Notes: generated from the letters alone by a model not told the origin. A stretch of 64,000 bases of DNA from Tetragenococcus osmophilus (GCF_003795125.1 NZ_CP027783.1:2108001-2172000), one strand, 5' to 3'. Positions 8,990-18,070 are shown, counted from the stretch's first letter. Program-made: numbers and translations.

Positions 8990-9024
8990 AGAACCAGCCG
9001 AGCAATCCATTGCCAAGCTGGTCT
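8990..9024 (-). terminator. Terminator of xpt
   Basis: The arms ACCAGC and GCTGGT enclose an inner GCAAT/ATTGC pair. On the minus strand the hairpin is followed by the T-rich TTCTTTGTTT. It lies about 40 bases past the xpt stop. Confidence 0.65.
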
Positions 9025-9063
9025 GTTAAACCACTCTTTTAGATACGAGTTTGTTATTTAAAC

Positions 9064-9648
<585 letters not shown>

Positions 9649-9664
9649 TTACTCTCCTTTTTCA

Positions 9665-9704
9665 ATTAAAAAAACACCTTTTTTGACTAAGCAAAAAAGT
9701 GTGT
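9665..9704 (-). terminator. Riboswitch expression-platform terminator before xpt
   Basis: On the minus strand the arms ACACTTTTTTGC and CAAAAAAGGTGT form a hairpin followed by seven Ts, between the aptamer and the xpt ribosome binding site. The upstream segment TTGTGTCCACTCACAC overlaps it and could contribute to the alternative fold. Confidence 0.8.
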
Positions 9705-9722
9705 GAGTGGACACAATTTTTT

Positions 9723-9786
9723 ACTTATAGTCCAATATTTACGGTATCGGGTAGAAACAGTCGACCAATTACGGCTATATATAAGT
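9723..9786 (-). promoter_or_regulatory. Purine riboswitch, guanine type, upstream of xpt
   Basis: On the minus strand the aptamer is flanked by P1 arms ACTTATA and TATAAGT. Conserved features are the J2/3 sequence GTTTCTACC, the loop sequence CCGTAAAT, and GGACTATA at the 3' side. The C in GACTAT is the specificity base that pairs with guanine; adenine-sensing members have GATTAT. Binding should stabilise P1 and allow the terminator at 9665-9704 to form. Confidence 0.92.
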
Positions 9787-9803
9787 ATAAAGTACTTACT
9801 AAT

Positions 9804-9832
9804 ATTATGCCTATATAAAAAGTAAATTACAA
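9804..9832 (-). promoter_or_regulatory. Candidate xpt promoter
   Basis: On the minus strand TTGTAA (9827-9832) and CATAAT (9804-9809) are separated by 17 bases, just upstream of the riboswitch aptamer, the expected place. Confidence 0.5.
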
Positions 9833-9900
9833 GTACTGACCGCTTATTTTCTAATAAAAATTGCAAAATTATAGTTTTATGCGTTAATATCGAATTCTTA

Positions 9901-9944
9901 AAAAAACAACGCCTTAACTTAGAATATGTTAAAGCGTTGTTTTT
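9901..9944 (-). terminator. Terminator of cstA
   Basis: AAAAACAACGC and GCGTTGTTTTT form a strong stem, extended by ttaac/gttaa. It lies 15 bases past the cstA stop and could work in both directions. Confidence 0.88.
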
Positions 9945-9958
9945 AATTATTTACAAAC

Positions 9959-11458
9959 TTATTTTCCTAACTCAGAGGCCTCATTATTTTTTCGCAGTGT
10001 TTTTATAGGCCATTGGTCATTTAATAACTGGCTATCAGGAGAAAGAGCATTTTTTTGTCTAAGCCCTGTAACCCAAAACAACCATAGAACACCTAATGAT
10101 AAAACAGCTCCTAAAATATAAGTAAGCGGCGTTAATCCCATTTGCAAGCCAATAGGCTGACTAAGGATATAAACGATACACGCGTATAACATGAAACTAC
10201 CAGGCGCAAGAGTGATTAAGTAATTTCTTTCTTTCAAAAAGAGATAACGTGTCGACACTAATAATGCAATGACAGCAGTCACTTGGTTTGCCCAATTAAA
10301 ATAACGCCAAAGGATATTAAAATCAATTTGTGTAAGGACAAATGAAATAGCAAATAGAGGTACCGCAACAAGCAAAATCTTTTTGATTTTATCTTGTTTC
10401 ATTCCGATATAATCCGCTAAGATGGTACGGCAACTTCTAAACGCTGACAAACCAGAAGAAATCGGAAGTACAATAACTCCAATGATTGCAATTGTTCCTA
10501 CAACATTGCCAAGCAATATGATAGAAACTTCGTTTACAACAGCAGAAGGTGTGCCGGCATTGATCATTCCACTTAGTGTTTGTCCATCAAATAATGTCAT
10601 CGAAGCTGCGGCCCAAATCATTGCAATGATACCTTCACCTACCATCATTCCATAAAAAGTAAAGCGTCCTTCTTTTTCGCTTTCAGTAGTACGCGAAACC
10701 ATAGGTGCTTGTGTTGCGTGAAATCCAGATAAAGCGCCACATGAAATAGTAAAGAATAACGCCGGAAAGATAGGTGTACCTTCTGGATTAAAGTTCTGCA
10801 TCGTTTGCATACTAAGGTTTGGTATAGTATATCCACTAAATAGCAAACTTACTCCTATTGCTATCGTACTAATAATTAAAATTGCCCCAAAAATTGGGAA
10901 GACTTTCCCAAGTGCCTTATCAATCGGTAATACCGTTGAAATTAAATAATAGATAAATATAAGAGCTGTAATAATCCCAACAGTCATCCAGCTTGGTGTA
11001 ATATCTGCGATTAAATTCGCTGGAGAAGAGACAAAAACCGTAGCTACAAGTAGTAAAAGTAACATTGAAAATATATTAACTACGTGTTTAACAGGTTTTC
11101 CTAAATATTTGCTGGCTAATTCAGGTAAGTGCGCCCCATTATTACGAAGTGAAATCATCCCTAGCATATAATCATGCACGCCACCCGCAAAAATACAACC
11201 TAATACAATCCATAAGTAAGCCACCGGTCCATATAAAGCTCCCATAATCGGACCAAATATCGGCCCAGTACCTGCAATATTTAATAATTCAATGATTGCG
11301 TTTTTAGATTTGGACATAGGAACATAATCATAACCATCACGTAAAGCTTTAGCAGGTGTTACTCGCTCAGGTTTAATTTGGAAATTCTTTTCTACATAGC
11401 TGCCATAAACGAAATACCCTAAAATTAACAGCCCAATACCAACGATTAACGTTATCAT
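9959..11458 (-). CDS. cstA: CstA-family (carbon starvation) transporter, probable pyruvate/peptide symporter
   Basis: This polytopic membrane protein of 499 residues has the CstA signature: KNAIIELLNIAGTGPIFGPIMGALYGP near the N terminus, FAGGVHDYMLGMISLRNNGAHLPEL, and GFHATQAPMVSRT in the middle. Many hydrophobic segments are visible. It is shorter than E. coli CstA (about 700) but fits the Gram-positive form. Family members CstA and BtsT of E. coli import pyruvate, BtsT under a LytS/LytTR-type system. The LytSR pair directly upstream makes pyruvate uptake the best inference here. AGGAGG precedes the ATG at 11458, and a cre-like site lies upstream. Confidence 0.9.
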   Translation of the reverse strand: MITLIVGIGLLILGYFVYGSYVEKNFQIKPERVTPAKALRDGYDYVPMSKSKNAIIELLNIAGTGPIFGPIMGALYGPVAYLWIVLGCIFAGGVHDYMLGMISLRNNGAHLPELASKYLGKPVKHVVNIFSMLLLLLVATVFVSSPANLIADITPSWMTVGIITALIFIYYLISTVLPIDKALGKVFPIFGAILIISTIAIGVSLLFSGYTIPNLSMQTMQNFNPEGTPIFPALFFTISCGALSGFHATQAPMVSRTTESEKEGRFTFYGMMVGEGIIAMIWAAASMTLFDGQTLSGMINAGTPSAVVNEVSIILLGNVVGTIAIIGVIVLPISSGLSAFRSCRTILADYIGMKQDKIKKILLVAVPLFAISFVLTQIDFNILWRYFNWANQVTAVIALLVSTRYLFLKERNYLITLAPGSFMLYACIVYILSQPIGLQMGLTPLTYILGAVLSLGVLWLFWVTGLRQKNALSPDSQLLNDQWPIKTLRKNNEASELGK

Positions 11459-11511
11459 TTAATAGCCTCCTTATTTATTTCTTACGTTAAGTATAACGAA
11501 TGAAAAAGGTT

Positions 11512-11525
11512 ATAAAGCGTTTTCA
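11512..11525 (-). promoter_or_regulatory. Cre-like (CcpA) site upstream of cstA
   Basis: On the minus strand TGAAAACGCTTTAT matches the cre consensus TGWAANCGNTNWCA at all but the last two positions. It lies about 30 bases upstream of a TATACT -10 candidate that has no good -35, as expected for an activator-dependent promoter. Confidence 0.5.
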
Positions 11526-11536
11526 AAGTAGAATGA

Positions 11537-11571
11537 CAAAAAAGCAGGCTCACTTACCAACCTGCTTTTTT
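11537..11571 (-). terminator. Terminator between lytR-type regulator and cstA
   Basis: The arms AAAAAAGCAGG and CCTGCTTTTTT are followed on the minus strand by more Ts. It separates the lytS-lytR transcript from cstA, so cstA needs its own promoter. Confidence 0.85.
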
Positions 11572-11604
11572 CAAATACATTTTTTATGAAAACAAAGTTT
11601 ATGA

Positions 11605-12333
11605 CTAGATTCCTACTTTTTCTCTAAAGCTTTTTAAGTAAGACCGACTCACTGGGATTTTTAAATCTCCTGTTAGAGTCAACCGATAAGTATGGTTAAA
11701 CCAAGGCTGAATTTCTTGGATCTCATCAATTTTGACAACAAAAGAACGGTGAACACGCATAAACATTTGTTTATCTAATTTCTGCTGCCAATAAGTTAAT
11801 GATGTTTGTGTTTGATAGGTTTTTGTCTTAGTATAAATTTTTGTTACGCCTTTTGAAGCTTCTATTGCTAGAATTTCCTCCATATTGACCATGATCATAC
11901 GATCTTGATCCCAAATGGGGACTTTTTTTCTAGTTAGAGACTGCGCTTCTTGTTTTTCGACTATATCTTCCTTATTGAAACGCTCTCGCACTCGACGCAC
12001 AGCTTCCTGGACTCGTTCAAGTTCAAAAGGTTTTAAAATATAGTCTTCTGCATTTTTTTCAAATGCTTCAACAGCGTATTCATCATAAGCAGTAGCGAAA
12101 ATAAACTCTGGCGGATATGCCATATTTTTTAACTTATCTGCTAAATCTAACCCAGATTCATCGGTTAATTGAATATCTAAAAAAGCAAGATCGATAGACT
12201 CAGTAAGTAAAATCTCCAAGGCTTCCTGTACAGTACTAGCTTCTGTAATAGAAGAAATTCCTTCACAGTGATGTAATAAGTATTTTAATTCATTCCGTGC
12301 TAGAGCTTCATCGTCTACTAATAAGACGTCCAT
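11605..12333 (-). CDS. LytTR-family response regulator
   Basis: The 242-residue regulator has an N-terminal receiver domain with the acidic pair DD at residues 7-8, phospho-acceptor D53 (FLDIQL) and the conserved KPFE. A C-terminal LytTR DNA-binding domain follows (ASKGVTKIYT, RVHRSFVVKI, PVSRSY). It starts immediately after the sensor kinase stop, with AAGGAGAG just upstream, so the two are translated together. Homologues include LytR/LytT, which controls lrgAB or pyruvate transporters, and BtsR of E. coli. The neighbouring cstA is the likely target; no lrgAB is seen in the window. Confidence 0.93.
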   Translation of the reverse strand: MDVLLVDDEALARNELKYLLHHCEGISSITEASTVQEALEILLTESIDLAFLDIQLTDESGLDLADKLKNMAYPPEFIFATAYDEYAVEAFEKNAEDYILKPFELERVQEAVRRVRERFNKEDIVEKQEAQSLTRKKVPIWDQDRMIMVNMEEILAIEASKGVTKIYTKTKTYQTQTSLTYWQQKLDKQMFMRVHRSFVVKIDEIQEIQPWFNHTYRLTLTGDLKIPVSRSYLKSFREKVGI

Positions 12334-14082
12334 TTAATCACTCTCCTTTTTGTTAGGGATTAGGCAAGAAATACGGGTGCCTTCTTGAGAAGTTTTAAAC
12401 GAAAGAGCAGCGGTTTGGCCAAATAAAGTTACTAAACGACGATTCAAATTTTCTAAAGCGGATCCTGTCCCTTTTTCTGACGAGACAGCTTCTTTTCCTA
12501 ATTGTTTTGTGGTGGCCTCAGGCAACCCGATGCCGTTATCTTCCACTTGAATCATCGCTTGCGCATTTTGTTTAGCTACTTTAACCCAGACGTGATTATC
12601 CTTCTTTCTTGTGCTAAAGGCATGTTTAAATGCGTTTTCAACTAAAATTTGGATAATAAATGGAGGCACAATGATATTTTCCATTCCCTCTTCTATTTCA
12701 AAATGCACCGTATAACGATCAGGAAACCGAGCTTGTTCTAATTCTTGGTAGGCTCTTACATGTTCAAGTTCTTTTTCAAGAGGAATAAGATTTCGGCGTG
12801 CCCCTTGCAAATTAGAACGGAAAAACTGACTTAATCGTAATAACAATTTGCGAGCTTGTTCGCTATCTACGCGAATTAGTGCAGATACAGTGTTAATTGC
12901 ATTAAAAAAGAAATGAGGGTTCACCTGAGCTTGTAATGATTTTATTTCAGCATCTTGTAGCAATCTTGCATTTACTTCTGCTTGTCCTAACTCAATTTGA
13001 CTAGAAAAAATATTTCCTAGCCCCTCTGCTAACTGACGTTCCACAAACGTTAACTCTTCAGCACTTGTAAAATATAGTTTCAAAGTACCAACAGTTTCTT
13101 TACTAGTTTTCAAAGGAATTACGATAGCTGATTCCAGTGGACACCCAGCAACACCACAACCAATTTCCTCCCGAGAATGAGCTTCTTTAACCTCTCCAGT
13201 ATGTAAAACATCGTGAGACAAGTCTGTAATTATACTATGGGAAGGAAGATGATGATCACTTCCTGCACCCACATGAGCTAAAATCTGTTCTTTATCTGTA
13301 ATGCTCACTGCGGCAACTTTCATAAATTTTTTAATAATGTCTGCTGCTTTTTTACAAGGGCTTTCAGCCAAGCCCTCACGGAAGTATGGCAAAGTCGCAT
13401 TCGCTAACTGTAATACATCATGAGTTTGAATAGCTCGTGCTTGCATTTCTTGCTTTTGCGCTGCATGGATAATCGATAAAAAAACTGCAACGCCCAAACT
13501 GTTAGTTAGAGTCATAGGCAAAATAATAAAGCGAACTAGTTGATAAGCATCTGTAAACGACCGGCTAAGTAAAAGGATGCATGCCATTTGAATCATTTCC
13601 ACTATCGCACCCATAACAATCCCATTTACCGGCGTAGGAAAGTTTTCCTTTTTTATAAATTTTCGACCATATAAACCAGAGACTGCTCCAATAAGTAGAG
13701 AAGAAAATATATAAACTTGAGGGTCGATGCCTCCTTGGCTAAACCGGATAATCCCAGAAATAGCTCCTACTGATACACCTACAAATGGGCCACCGATCAA
13801 CCCGGAGATACCGATTGTTAGTGTTCTTGTATTTACTAATGACGCCTCAGGAGAAAGCATGAACAAAGAAACGTTTGATTCAATTTCTCCATGTAAAATT
13901 TCAATGCCATTAAAATTGGAAATCGAAGCAAATAAACTAAAGATAAAAATAAACAAAAATTGCGTTGACCATTTGCCACGTTGAGTTAATCTTTGCTTAA
14001 AGGCTGGGATATTCAGTAATAAGTAAGCAATTAAAATAATTAATCCAACTCGTTCAAACAGTAATATAAATAATGAAACCAT
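12334..14082 (-). CDS. lytS: LytS-family sensor histidine kinase
   Basis: The protein is about 582 residues. It starts with five or six membrane segments of the 5TM-5TMR_LYT type (sensing domain, GLIGGPFVGVSVGAISG), followed by a GAF-like domain around GCGVAGCPLES. The His_kinase domain carries the phospho-acceptor histidine in QVNPHFFFNAINTV, and the HATPase domain has VENAFKHAF and DNGIGLP. It would phosphorylate the adjacent LytTR regulator. I prefer the ATG at 14082 (MVSLFILLFERVG) with AAGGAGAGGG before it; the 26 upstream codons are polar and lack a good ribosome binding site. Confidence 0.94.
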   Translation of the reverse strand: MVSLFILLFERVGLIILIAYLLLNIPAFKQRLTQRGKWSTQFLFIFIFSLFASISNFNGIEILHGEIESNVSLFMLSPEASLVNTRTLTIGISGLIGGPFVGVSVGAISGIIRFSQGGIDPQVYIFSSLLIGAVSGLYGRKFIKKENFPTPVNGIVMGAIVEMIQMACILLLSRSFTDAYQLVRFIILPMTLTNSLGVAVFLSIIHAAQKQEMQARAIQTHDVLQLANATLPYFREGLAESPCKKAADIIKKFMKVAAVSITDKEQILAHVGAGSDHHLPSHSIITDLSHDVLHTGEVKEAHSREEIGCGVAGCPLESAIVIPLKTSKETVGTLKLYFTSAEELTFVERQLAEGLGNIFSSQIELGQAEVNARLLQDAEIKSLQAQVNPHFFFNAINTVSALIRVDSEQARKLLLRLSQFFRSNLQGARRNLIPLEKELEHVRAYQELEQARFPDRYTVHFEIEEGMENIIVPPFIIQILVENAFKHAFSTRKKDNHVWVKVAKQNAQAMIQVEDNGIGLPEATTKQLGKEAVSSEKGTGSALENLNRRLVTLFGQTAALSFKTSQEGTRISCLIPNKKESD

Positions 14083-14277
14083 GGCCCTCTCCTTTGCTTT
14101 TCCACTACATCCATTATAGTCCTTCCTTGTTTTTGCGTCTATGTCTGCGCTATTTTTCATATGTAATACTAGTTGCTTTTTTGTAACTAAGCTACACTGC
14201 TATCACATAGGTTAATTTTAAACTTTCTAGAATTACTTTACTAAACATTTATAAAATTAGAAGAAATTTTTGACACT

Positions 14278-14305
14278 AAAAAAGCTAGGAAAAATCCTAG
14301 CTTTT
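14278..14305 (-). terminator. Terminator of the TIM-barrel gene
   Basis: AAAGCTAGGA and TCCTAGCTTT form a short perfect stem followed by a T run on the minus strand, just past the gene's stop. Confidence 0.85.
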
Positions 14306-14324
14306 GACTCTATTGAAATAACCG

Positions 14325-15017
14325 TTATTGTAACCTTTCGTATTTTTCAATTTCTTGTTGTCGATAAAGATCCATTTTTTTACTAAAGAGTTCACCATTA
14401 GAAGGAGGCGTATAAGTGATTGCATTCGCTCCAGCTTGAATTGTTTTTCTAATACTTTCGTCCGTTGGCCCGCCAGTAGCCATAATCGGAAGATCTGGAT
14501 ACATTTTTCGAAAATAAGCGACAACTTCCGGCGTTTTTTCTGCTGCACTAATATTGATAATCTTTACGCCAGAATCCAGCTTTTCTTGGATAAGCGAATA
14601 AGTACTTGTCACTGTGCTAACAACGGGAATGTCAACAACTTTACAAACCTCTTGGACTGTACTAGCAGACGTGGGACCATTTAAAACAACGCCAATTGAG
14701 CCTTGCGCTTCTGCAAAAAGACTCATATAAATTGCTCGAGTTCCTTGTGTTAAGCCGCCACCTACGCCCGAAAAAACAGGGATATCAGCTGCTTCGATGA
14801 TACTTTTAGTAATCGCCGGGTGAGGCGTAAATGGGTAAACAGCAATGACAGCATTCGCATTGGTATTGCGAATAATCGCAATATCTGTTGTATAAATGAT
14901 GGAGCGAATTTTTTTACCAAAGACGATAATACCGCTAGCTTCTTGAATCGCTTCAGGTACTTTCACAATATCTTTTCTTAACTCAGTGGTGATATTGGGA
15001 ATAAATTGTTCACTCAT
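14325..15017 (-). CDS. Conserved TIM-barrel-like protein of unknown function
   Basis: About 230 residues with alternating short strands and helices. A C-terminal MATGGPTDESIRKTIQAGANAITY resembles the phosphate-binding end of (beta/alpha)8 enzymes of the KDPG-aldolase, NanE or IMPDH kind. Repeated segments of the form IIYTTDIAIIR, AVIAVYPFTPHP, IPVFSGVGGG and IPVVSTVTSTYS each fit a barrel strand. I do not recognise a specific function, and no metal or Schiff-base lysine motif is obvious. The ATG at 15017 is chosen with GGAG ten bases upstream; a TTG at 15023 is the alternative. It follows the cell-wall gene by 15 bases, so it may be co-transcribed. Confidence 0.7.
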   Translation of the reverse strand: MSEQFIPNITTELRKDIVKVPEAIQEASGIIVFGKKIRSIIYTTDIAIIRNTNANAVIAVYPFTPHPAITKSIIEAADIPVFSGVGGGLTQGTRAIYMSLFAEAQGSIGVVLNGPTSASTVQEVCKVVDIPVVSTVTSTYSLIQEKLDSGVKIINISAAEKTPEVVAYFRKMYPDLPIMATGGPTDESIRKTIQAGANAITYTPPSNGELFSKKMDLYRQQEIEKYERLQ

Positions 15018-15032
15018 TGTCAATCAGCTCCT

Positions 15033-15641
15033 CTAATCATATTGGTCCAGCTGGTAGTTTTCAATTACATTTTTTACTTTATTCGAATAGTCAGGATCTG
15101 TAGCGTAACCAGCTTCTTGTAAAGCCTCTGCAGCTTGCTGATAATCTTGGGCCGTTAATACTTCTTCATATTTTTGTGGGTCCCAATCGACTCCGTTAAC
15201 AAATAACATCGTGTGATCGTCCATAGACTCTTCCCAGGAATGATAAACCCGGAAGTCTCCTTCAATCGTTACCCATTGTTGATTGACATATTCTTTTGTC
15301 TCAAGGCTTACTTTATCTTGTTCTCCCTCGGCTTTAACACCAAATAAATTATTATACTCATGAGCTAGTTGACTACTTCCCCAGTTAGACTCCAAAATTG
15401 CCTGGCCGATAATAATACTAGGAAGGATTCCATAACCTTCTTGCAATTCTTCAGCATGAGGCTGAAGTCGCTCAATAAATTCCTGTTTAGTCATATCTTC
15501 ATCTTCTTGTTGTACAAACGGATCAGTATTATCCACAGGATCAGTTAAACTCACTAAAGAAAAGACAAACCCTACTAATATCAAGAGAAATCCGCCGATT
15601 ATGGCTGGTATTTTAAGTTGTTTTTTCTTTTTTCTTGCCAT
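15033..15641 (-). CDS. Membrane-anchored glucosaminidase-domain protein (GH73 type)
   Basis: About 202 residues. A lysine-rich N terminus and one membrane segment (IPAIIGGFLLILVGFVFSLV) precede an extracellular domain with ILPSIIIGQAILESNWGSS. This is the glutamate-containing signature of mannosyl-glycoprotein endo-beta-N-acetylglucosaminidase domains (catalytic Glu in ILESNWG). DWDPQKYEEVL and YATDPDYSNKVKNVI complete the fold. It should cleave peptidoglycan glycan strands near the membrane. The start at 15641 (MARKKKKQ) has AGTAGG six bases upstream, overlapping the stop of the carboxypeptidase before it, indicating an operon of two wall hydrolases. Confidence 0.85.
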   Translation of the reverse strand: MARKKKKQLKIPAIIGGFLLILVGFVFSLVSLTDPVDNTDPFVQQEDEDMTKQEFIERLQPHAEELQEGYGILPSIIIGQAILESNWGSSQLAHEYNNLFGVKAEGEQDKVSLETKEYVNQQWVTIEGDFRVYHSWEESMDDHTMLFVNGVDWDPQKYEEVLTAQDYQQAAEALQEAGYATDPDYSNKVKNVIENYQLDQYD

Positions 15642-15648
15642 ACACAAC

Positions 15649-16440
15649 CTACTTTTCATTTAATTGATCGAGATATTCTTCCAATGTTAAATCGTATTTT
15701 TCCATATACTTCGCATTTTCTTTGCCTACATAACGAAAATGCCATGGCTCATAGCTAATTTGTGTGATTTCATCTTTCCCCTTTGGATAACGGAGGATAA
15801 AACCGTAATCACTTGCATGCTCAGCTAACCATTTTGCACTATCTTCATTTCCAAATTCTTCTTCTAACACATTTTGTGGAGAAGATTGCTGCCAATTTTC
15901 ATCAACAATATCCAAAGCAAGGCCTGTATGGTGTTCGCTATGTCCGGGTTCAGTAGATGTTTCTTTCGTCTTTTTAGTAGCTTGATCTTCGTCCATCCCT
16001 TGATTTTCATACTGAGTAACACGACGATCAAAAATTTGTGTTTGTTCATCGACTGATCGGTAAGCAGAAATAATCACTAAAGGATATCCCGCCTTTTGAG
16101 CATCCTCACTAAGCTCTTGATAGGCTTCAATGATACGTTTATCTAATTGCATATTTGTATTAGGAATGTAAGATAGCTGTTCAGAAGAAATATCTTCTTC
16201 CAATGGTTGCTCAGGTCCTACTAAAGCAAGAGACCAATCTTTAGTTGAGACATCAGGCAGTTCGTCTTTTGCTTGTTGCTGCTTTTTTGTTTGAGTACTC
16301 TCGGTACTTGCTCTTGTTTCTTCAGCTACATAATTTTGGCTGTTAAGATCTTCTACTTCTTGAGTTACAAAGCGATTAATCCCATAGATAATAAAAATAG
16401 CAGCAATGCCTAGCACAATAAATCTCACATAGCGCTTCAA
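15649..16440 (-). CDS. D-alanyl-D-alanine carboxypeptidase, VanY/M15B family
   Basis: About 263 residues with an N-terminal membrane anchor (FIVLGIAAIFIIYGI), a Thr/Gln-rich linker and a zinc M15B peptidase domain. Zinc and catalytic motifs are visible: SAYRSVDEQ, EPGHSEHHTGLALDI (His and Asp ligands), and EPWHFRYVG (His ligand). It trims the terminal D-Ala of peptidoglycan stem peptides. The GTG at 16450-16452 lies inside a perfect AGGAGGTGA, so the likely start is the TTG at 16440 about seven bases after it. It is not part of a vancomycin resistance cluster; no vanH/A/X genes are near. The next gene is a glucosaminidase. Confidence 0.88.
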   Translation of the reverse strand: MKRYVRFIVLGIAAIFIIYGINRFVTQEVEDLNSQNYVAEETRASTESTQTKKQQQAKDELPDVSTKDWSLALVGPEQPLEEDISSEQLSYIPNTNMQLDKRIIEAYQELSEDAQKAGYPLVIISAYRSVDEQTQIFDRRVTQYENQGMDEDQATKKTKETSTEPGHSEHHTGLALDIVDENWQQSSPQNVLEEEFGNEDSAKWLAEHASDYGFILRYPKGKDEITQISYEPWHFRYVGKENAKYMEKYDLTLEEYLDQLNEK

Positions 16441-16459
16441 AAAATTGGTCACCTCCTTT

Positions 16460-16972
16460 TTATGAATTATACGTTTCTTCTAATTTATTATTGACCCAAT
16501 CCAATAAAGCAACTTGTTCATTATTAATTTGTTGTTGGACATAAGCAGGTAAACGAAAGTTTAGAATATCGTCATAACCCCACTCTTTATAATCAATTGT
16601 CACTCGTAGATCAAGGTATTTGCCTACCTCGTTTTCTTCCTGTGTATCAAGAATTTCTACTGTGCCAATACCACTATTTAACCATTTTCTAGCAATTTTT
16701 GTTTTCATACGACGAAATTCTGCTACGGCAATCGTTCGTTTTTCTGGATAAATAATCGTTTGTCGCAATACCTTTTGTAATAACATCCATTCATAATCAC
16801 TAAAAAGATTTTTTATCTTTTGCATCTCTTCAGCGGATAAAGTGCTAAAACCTTTTTTCCAATCCTGCCATCTAGCGGATGAGACGCCTAAGCGATCTTG
16901 ATAAAATGCTTCTTCAGTACCAAAATTTTCAATAATTGTACTCATAATTAAATTAATATAGATATCATTCAT
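16460..16972 (-). CDS. Conserved hypothetical protein
   Basis: About 170 residues, starting at the ATG at 16972 (MNDIYINLIMSTII) with GGAGG nine bases upstream. The upstream 24 codons in frame are unlikely to be used. The N-terminal part (FYQDRLGVSSARWQDWKKG) looks like a small helix-turn-helix-like or DNA-mimic helical region, followed by a C-terminal alpha/beta part (GTVEILDTQ...LDLRVTIDYKEWGYDD). No signal peptide or membrane segment is seen. I do not recognise the family. It precedes the carboxypeptidase by 19 bases and is divergent from the Gfo/Idh oxidoreductase. Confidence 0.7.
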   Translation of the reverse strand: MNDIYINLIMSTIIENFGTEEAFYQDRLGVSSARWQDWKKGFSTLSAEEMQKIKNLFSDYEWMLLQKVLRQTIIYPEKRTIAVAEFRRMKTKIARKWLNSGIGTVEILDTQEENEVGKYLDLRVTIDYKEWGYDDILNFRLPAYVQQQINNEQVALLDWVNNKLEETYNS

Positions 16973-17111
16973 TGTCCATTCCTCCATTTCTATTTTACTG
17001 AAAACATTGAAAAAATAAAAACTTTTCCTCTCAACTTTAGTCATTCTTACGATCTATCTGTTATACTAAGGCAAAGACGAGAAATATCGCAAATAAGGAG
17101 AGAGATATAAC

Positions 17112-18065
17112 ATGCAAAATTATTATCATTGGGGAATTATAGGAACAGGAGATATTGCCCATCAATTTACTCGTAACTTTGAAAGCCCCCAAAGTAGTAT
17201 TTTAGGCGTAGCTGCCCGAAATTTTGAAAAAACAAAAGCTTTTGCAGAAGAATATGGCATCCCTTCTGCTTATGAAACGATAGAAGAATTATTAGATAAT
17301 CCGGAAATCGATATGGTTTATATCGCCGTACCTAATAATATACATCATTACTATATCACAAAGTCCTTAGAAAAAGGAAAACACGTATTGTGTGAAAAAG
17401 CTATCACAATGACAAGCGAAGAACTACGCGAAGAAACAGCTTTAGCTAAAGAAAATAATTTAATATTGCAAGAAGCAATGACTATTTTCAATATGCCATT
17501 ATATCAAAAATTAAAAGAAATCGCAGATTCAGGTCAATTAGGGCAATTAAAAATGATTCAAGCGCCATTTGGTAGTTATAAAGAACCTGATCCAACAAAT
17601 CGTTTCTTTAACCCTGATTTAGCAGGTGGCGCTTTGTTAGATATCGGGACTTACGCCGTTTCATTTGCACGCTTTTTCTTATCTAGTACCCCTACCGTTT
17701 TATTTAGTGAAATGGTGCCTTTTGAAACAGGAGTTGACGAAGAATCTGTAACGATTTTAAAAAATGATGATAATGAATTAACCTCTGTTAACTTATCTTT
17801 CCAAGCAAAAATGCCTAAAAAAGGTATTGTCGCTTACGAAAAAGGCTACATTACAATCAGCGAATACCCAAGAGCAGATCAAGCTGAGATCACTTACCGA
17901 ACAGGTGAAACTCAAACCGTCGAAGCTGGTAAAGCAGAAGACGCCCTCAACTATGAAATACAAACTATGATAGACACTATTGAAGGAAATGAAAATACGA
18001 CGCTTCCACTAACCACTGATGTCATTCAAATCCTAGATGAAATGCATAGTTTTTGGAACGCCTAA
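17112..18065 (+). CDS. Gfo/Idh/MocA-family NAD(P)-dependent oxidoreductase
   Basis: 317 residues. The N-terminal Rossmann fold has GIIGTGDIAHQF, followed by VAARNFEKTKAFAEEYG and a catalytic-region lysine in CEKAITM, a variant of the usual EKP. The C-terminal half has GGALLDIGTYAVSFARF, typical of the substrate-binding GFO_IDH_MocA_C domain. It probably oxidises a sugar, polyol or dihydrodiol; the substrate is not predictable. The start has AAGGAGAGAG upstream, and a strong terminator follows, so it is monocistronic. Confidence 0.92.
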   Translation: MQNYYHWGIIGTGDIAHQFTRNFESPQSSILGVAARNFEKTKAFAEEYGIPSAYETIEELLDNPEIDMVYIAVPNNIHHYYITKSLEKGKHVLCEKAITMTSEELREETALAKENNLILQEAMTIFNMPLYQKLKEIADSGQLGQLKMIQAPFGSYKEPDPTNRFFNPDLAGGALLDIGTYAVSFARFFLSSTPTVLFSEMVPFETGVDEESVTILKNDDNELTSVNLSFQAKMPKKGIVAYEKGYITISEYPRADQAEITYRTGETQTVEAGKAEDALNYEIQTMIDTIEGNENTTLPLTTDVIQILDEMHSFWNA

Positions 18066-18070
18066 TGAAC

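Noticed and set aside
15649-16440. Vancomycin-resistance VanY
   Set aside because: The family matches, but no vanR/S/H/A/X genes are nearby; this is an ordinary housekeeping carboxypeptidase.
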